This document shows positions 5,187 to 7,267 of a stretch of 7,267 nt of DNA, in pieces. Made by a program: the position numbers and the translations under genes. Source of the stretch: an uncultured Lachnospiraceae bacterium (GTDB taxonomy: Bacteria > Bacillota > Clostridia > Lachnospirales > Lachnospiraceae); NCBI GenBank assembly GCA_934330725.1, contig CAKRGM010000056.1:1-7267 (forward strand), in the 5' to 3' direction. Numbering within the stretch: position 1 is the stretch's first letter; each line of letters begins with the position of its first letter. The notes below the pieces were generated by a model. It did no database searches. It was not told the origin of the DNA and worked only from the letters and a program-made list of their open reading frames with translations.

Positions 5187-6636
5187 ACATCGATCCTTCT
5201 TTTTTCAAAACAACTGCTACTGTCTTAAACAAAATCTTAATATCAAGTCCAAAACTCCAGTTTTCAATATATTCCCGATCCAACCTAACAACATCTTCAA
5301 AATCCGTAATATTACTTCTTCCGCTCACCTGCCACATTCCTGTGATTCCAGGTTTTGTTGCAAGTCTTGCATGATGATGAAGATCATATTCCTCGACCTC
5401 GGATACCAACGGTGGTCTTGTACCAACTAATGACATATCACCTTTCAGCACATTAAAAAACTGCGGAAATTCATCAAGACTCCAGTCTCTGATATAATTG
5501 CCGATTCCCTTCTTATGTGTGCCATCCGGTAGCTGTTTACTGCCAATAATCCTTGGATCCCATTCGAGTTTAAACATCTTTCCATCTTTCACACGATTCT
5601 GATCCATAAGTTCCTTTTTGCGTTCTTCTGCATCCAAATACATGCTTCGGAACTTATAAAGCTGAAAACGCCTTCCGTTCTTCCCTACTCTTTCCTGTTT
5701 GAAAAAAATAGGACCAGGTGACTGAATATAAATAAATGGTCCAATTATAACACATAAAATTAATGCAACTGCACTTCCAACCAAACCACCAACAATATCC
5801 AGACATCTCTTCATAAACAACTGTCGCGGACTTGCATAATTAATTGTTGTCGTAATTACAGTGTATTTACCAAGCTTCTCCACAAAGCTCTTCTGTCCCG
5901 GCACATCCAAATGCTCACTTACTCTCGTATGAACTACAACGCCCATCTCCAGGAACTGACTTGCAATCTGCTCCGGATAATCCGCATTTGACAATAAATT
6001 AATAAATACTTCATCCACCCAACGTTCCTGCGCATACTCAATTACATTAGAAAGATTAGCAACAACCGGATACTGTCCAACATATTTTCCCTGCATATTC
6101 TGATCAGAAACAACAATTCCAATCACCTGAAACATTTCATAATTATGGTTTTCCAAATTATATTGGATTCTCTCAAGCATATCAGAAGACGTGATAATCA
6201 GTAATGAATGTTTTCCACCGTTCTTCATATGCTTACGCAAAAAAATCTTCCAAACCGTTCTCGTTGAATAGCCCAACAAGCCATAAAGCAATGCCGTCAC
6301 ATATAACACCATGCGAGAAAAATCCTCAGCCGCCTGAACTGTAAATAAATACAGCGATGCCATTACAACCACTAATGCTACCTGCTTAAATGTTGCAACT
6401 GCCTCTACCCAATATCCTCTCTTCAATACATTATGTAATGTGCCAAATGCAATGATTCCAACAATCTCCATAAGAGTCAGGCTCATGGCCATATTAGCAT
6501 AGAGCTGATTCTTATACATATTTCCGAAGCCATGACGTATAATATAAGCTAAAAAAAAGGCAATATGGAGGCTCAACATATCCCATAACATGAAATCTAC
6601 ATGTTTCAGCCATCCCGTAGCTTTTCTCTTGTACAT
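5185..6636 (-). CDS. Polyprenyl-phosphate sugar-1-phosphate transferase (WbaP/WcaJ-like initiating transferase)
   Basis: This encodes 483 aa; the start is ATG 6636 with AGAGG (6645-6649) eight bases upstream. It catalyses transfer of a sugar-1-phosphate from a nucleotide sugar to undecaprenyl phosphate in the membrane, the first step of exopolysaccharide or capsule repeat-unit assembly. Four hydrophobic segments lie at about residues 16-33, 50-66, 84-103 and 108-122. A Rossmann-like CoA-binding_3 domain follows at about 143-250, then the membrane-embedding helix at 285-304. The catalytic bacterial sugar transferase domain spans 275-483. It shows SPGPIFFKQERVGKNGR (306-322), YKFRSM (327-332), the Asp-Glu pair D388/E389 in WSLDEFPQFFNVLKGDMSLV, GTRPPL (405-410) and KPGITGMWQVSGRS (428-441). 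Length and order are normal for the full-length family. The donor sugar (glucose, galactose or other) cannot be read from the sequence. No further polysaccharide genes are present, so this is an isolated initiator or the edge of a locus. Confidence 0.95.
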   Translation of the reverse strand: MYKRKATGWLKHVDFMLWDMLSLHIAFFLAYIIRHGFGNMYKNQLYANMAMSLTLMEIVGIIAFGTLHNVLKRGYWVEAVATFKQVALVVVMASLYLFTVQAAEDFSRMVLYVTALLYGLLGYSTRTVWKIFLRKHMKNGGKHSLLIITSSDMLERIQYNLENHNYEMFQVIGIVVSDQNMQGKYVGQYPVVANLSNVIEYAQERWVDEVFINLLSNADYPEQIASQFLEMGVVVHTRVSEHLDVPGQKSFVEKLGKYTVITTTINYASPRQLFMKRCLDIVGGLVGSAVALILCVIIGPFIYIQSPGPIFFKQERVGKNGRRFQLYKFRSMYLDAEERKKELMDQNRVKDGKMFKLEWDPRIIGSKQLPDGTHKKGIGNYIRDWSLDEFPQFFNVLKGDMSLVGTRPPLVSEVEEYDLHHHARLATKPGITGMWQVSGRSNITDFEDVVRLDREYIENWSFGLDIKILFKTVAVVLKKEGSM

Positions 6637-6665
6637 TTATATTTCCTCTTTCATCTAAATGAATA

Positions 6666-6671
6666 ATTATA
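6666..6671 (-). promoter_or_regulatory. Candidate -10 box for the sugar transferase gene
   Basis: On the minus strand, TATAAT occupies 6671-6666, about 30 bp before the ATG at 6636. No convincing -35 hexamer lies 16-18 bp upstream, so only the -10 is supported. The short leader has room for the ribosome binding site at 6642-6651. Confidence 0.35.
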
Positions 6672-6741
6672 TTCTATCATCATTTAACAATTTAGTCTAT
6701 ACCTTTGGAATTTGAGTTGCTGTGTTGCTATTTTTTACTTT

Positions 6742-6960
6742 TTAAAGTTTATGCATACAATCGTATAAAACAGCTAAATATCGATCTATATATTGAATTT
6801 TCCTGTTAGCCATAGTCTGTCTAGAGACGCTGATATCTCGATGATTGTATTCTGCTTCAATACAATTTGGTGGAAGACCATTAACGAATTTTGCATTCAT
6901 AATTCCCAGAGACCGTAATGACCCACGCAAGACCACTGCGATTATCTCAAATATAAAATC
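6742..6960 (-). pseudogene. Decayed IS66 transposase (tnpC) fragment
   Basis: Minus-strand translation gives a segment with NAKFVNGLPPNCIEAEYN and ISVSRQTMANRKIQYIDRY followed by LAVLYDCMHKL and a stop. This aligns with the conserved IS66 TnpC core; the intact copy in this window has NAKYVNAVPLNRLSEEF and NILRQDMAGWMIRLHEHYLE at residues 219-260. The match begins near codon GTG 6936 and fades upstream. Nothing of the N-terminal coiled coil or of any of the three DDE residues is present, and a family Trp after the MAN motif has become Arg. It has no ribosome site or credible start. It is more diverged from the intact TnpC than a recent partial copy would be, so it descends from a different IS66 member. 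Confidence 0.78.
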
Positions 6961-6978
6961 TGAATATAAGGTACGTAT

Positions 6979-6992
6979 GGTTTACCATTTAC
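6979..6992 (-). repeat. Possible terminal repeat of the decayed IS66 element
   Basis: On the minus strand this reads GTAAATGGTAAACC. Its first 12 bases equal the outer 12 bases of both ends of the intact IS66 (GTAAATGGTAAATAACC), and the trailing CC matches if two bases (TA) plus an A are deleted. The orientation is right for the outer end of the minus-strand tnpC fragment. It lies only about 50 bp from that fragment, so tnpA, tnpB and the tnpC start would have been deleted. No matching opposite end or target duplication was found. Confidence 0.5.
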
Positions 6993-7044
6993 AATTGTTG
7001 TTCAGTTTTTTTATTCTCACCACAGCTGCATTTTACGGGGCTCA

Positions 7045-7074
7045 GCGGTCGCTATTCCGTTTTAGAACGGCCGC
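7045..7074 (+). repeat. GC-rich hairpin with two alternative pairings
   Basis: CCGTT (7057-7061) pairs with AACGG (7066-7070) around the loop TTAG, and GCGG (7045-7048) pairs with CCGC (7071-7074) outside it. Alternatively GCGGTCG (7045-7051) pairs with CGGCCGC (7068-7074) through one G-T pair, which excludes part of the inner stem. A further AAACGG at 7086-7091 could compete for CCGTTT. Confidence 0.55.
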
Positions 7075-7100
7075 TTTCCGAAATGAAACGGTCATTTATA

Positions 7101-7176
7101 CAACAGTCTTCATTCAAGTCAATGGCAAGGGCTAAAGCCGGCATAAATGCCCCATTGACTGGATTTCAGACTGTTG
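7101..7176 (+). repeat. Long imperfect inverted repeat capped by twin TAAA-loop hairpins
   Basis: The outer stem CAACAGTCT (7101-7109)/AGACTGTTG (7168-7176) is 9 bp and perfect. A symmetric 7 x 7 internal loop follows, then a second perfect 9-bp stem AGTCAATGG (7117-7125)/CCATTGACT (7152-7160). Inside lie two adjacent mini-hairpins with the same loop: GGC-TAAA-GCC (7130-7139) and GGCA-TAAA-TGCC (7140-7151). The fold can form in DNA as a cruciform or in RNA as a three-way junction. I do not recognise the family. Confidence 0.7.
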
Positions 7177-7193
7177 ATTACTGTAATCAAGGG

Positions 7194-7240
7194 GCTGTCG
7201 CTTTAACGAATAAAAATTCGTAAAGCGGCAGCTTCTTTTT
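7194..7240 (+). terminator. Strong intrinsic terminator
   Basis: The left arm 7194-7211 (GCTGTCGCTTTAACGAAT) pairs with 7216-7232 (ATTCGTAAAGCGGCAGC) around an AAAA loop, with one bulged A and one G-U pair. It is followed by TTCTTTTT. Orientation is plus, because the minus side lacks a T-run. No plus-strand gene upstream within about 2 kb would use it, which suggests either an unannotated transcript from the structured region or a terminator carried by a mobile element. Confidence 0.85.
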
Positions 7241-7267
7241 GCTGTTTTTATTCTTTATTTCAAGAAA

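Larger units (their letters stand above)
6993..7267. other. Gene-free, strongly structured region
   Basis: No frame here has protein-like composition with a ribosome site. The stretch holds three separable structures on the plus strand. The first is a GC-rich hairpin region at 7045-7074. The second is a long imperfect stem at 7101-7176 capped by two small hairpins. The third is an intrinsic terminator at 7194-7240, with a short GATTA-CTG-TAATC hairpin at 7176-7188 just before it. The order (structures, then terminator with T-run on the plus strand) fits a plus-strand noncoding transcript or a leader ending at about 7240, but no convincing promoter is visible. It could also be the end of a mobile element. 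Confidence 0.5.

Noticed and set aside
6845..7135. A 96-codon plus-strand open frame over the IS66 relic and first hairpins
   Set aside because: It is antisense to the recognisable tnpC fragment, lacks a ribosome binding site, and its second half is encoded by the inverted repeats; composition is not protein-like.
7101..7176. Twister ribozyme, integron attC site or c-di-GMP riboswitch
   Set aside because: The GCC/GGC-rich tip and inverted repeats suggested these, but the diagnostic twister internal-loop bases, the attC GTTRRRY core and the conserved c-di-GMP riboswitch motifs are not present in the right places.
1..7267. CRISPR array, tRNA or rRNA genes
   Set aside because: No regularly spaced direct repeats, and no cloverleaf or rRNA-like segments were seen on either strand.

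Overview
The window looks like an accessory region of a low-to-moderate GC Firmicute, most likely a gut Clostridia/Lachnospiraceae-type genome. This is inferred from AGGAGG-type ribosome binding sites, the style of the IS66 and IS30 transposases, AT-rich intergenic DNA and the type of polyprenyl glycosylphosphotransferase. No sequence search was possible, so the taxonomy is an impression.

Left part (1-2989): a nested transposon. A complete 2677-bp IS66-family element (77-2753) carries tnpA, tnpB and tnpC. It is bounded by 31-bp imperfect inverted repeats and a perfect 8-bp target duplication (TCCTGTTC, 69-76 and 2754-2761). It sits inside a minus-strand IS30-family transposase gene. Removing the IS and one copy of the duplication restores an open IS30 reading frame that runs off the left edge of the window.

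Middle part (2990-5180): a minus-strand orphan protein whose N-terminal third resembles a divergent AraC-type double helix-turn-helix, followed by a C-terminal part I do not recognise. Then comes a 271-bp AT-rich divergent intergenic region, and a plus-strand membrane-anchored protein with sequence features of a GH43-like five-bladed beta-propeller.

Right part (5185-6636): a complete minus-strand initiating sugar transferase (polyprenyl-phosphate hexose-1-phosphate transferase, WbaP/WcaJ-like). It converges on the propeller gene and is separated from it by a short hairpin that contains the propeller stop codon in its loop. The pair suggests a cell-surface or exopolysaccharide function, but no other glycosyltransferase, flippase or polymerase is in the window.

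Far right (6742-7267): a decayed IS66 tnpC fragment with what looks like a matching IS66 terminal repeat only about 50 bp upstream of it. After that comes a gene-free, strongly structured stretch: a GC-rich hairpin, a long stem capped by two adjacent TAAA-loop hairpins, and a strong intrinsic terminator. I cannot assign it to a known RNA or element family; it is the best candidate here for something undescribed.
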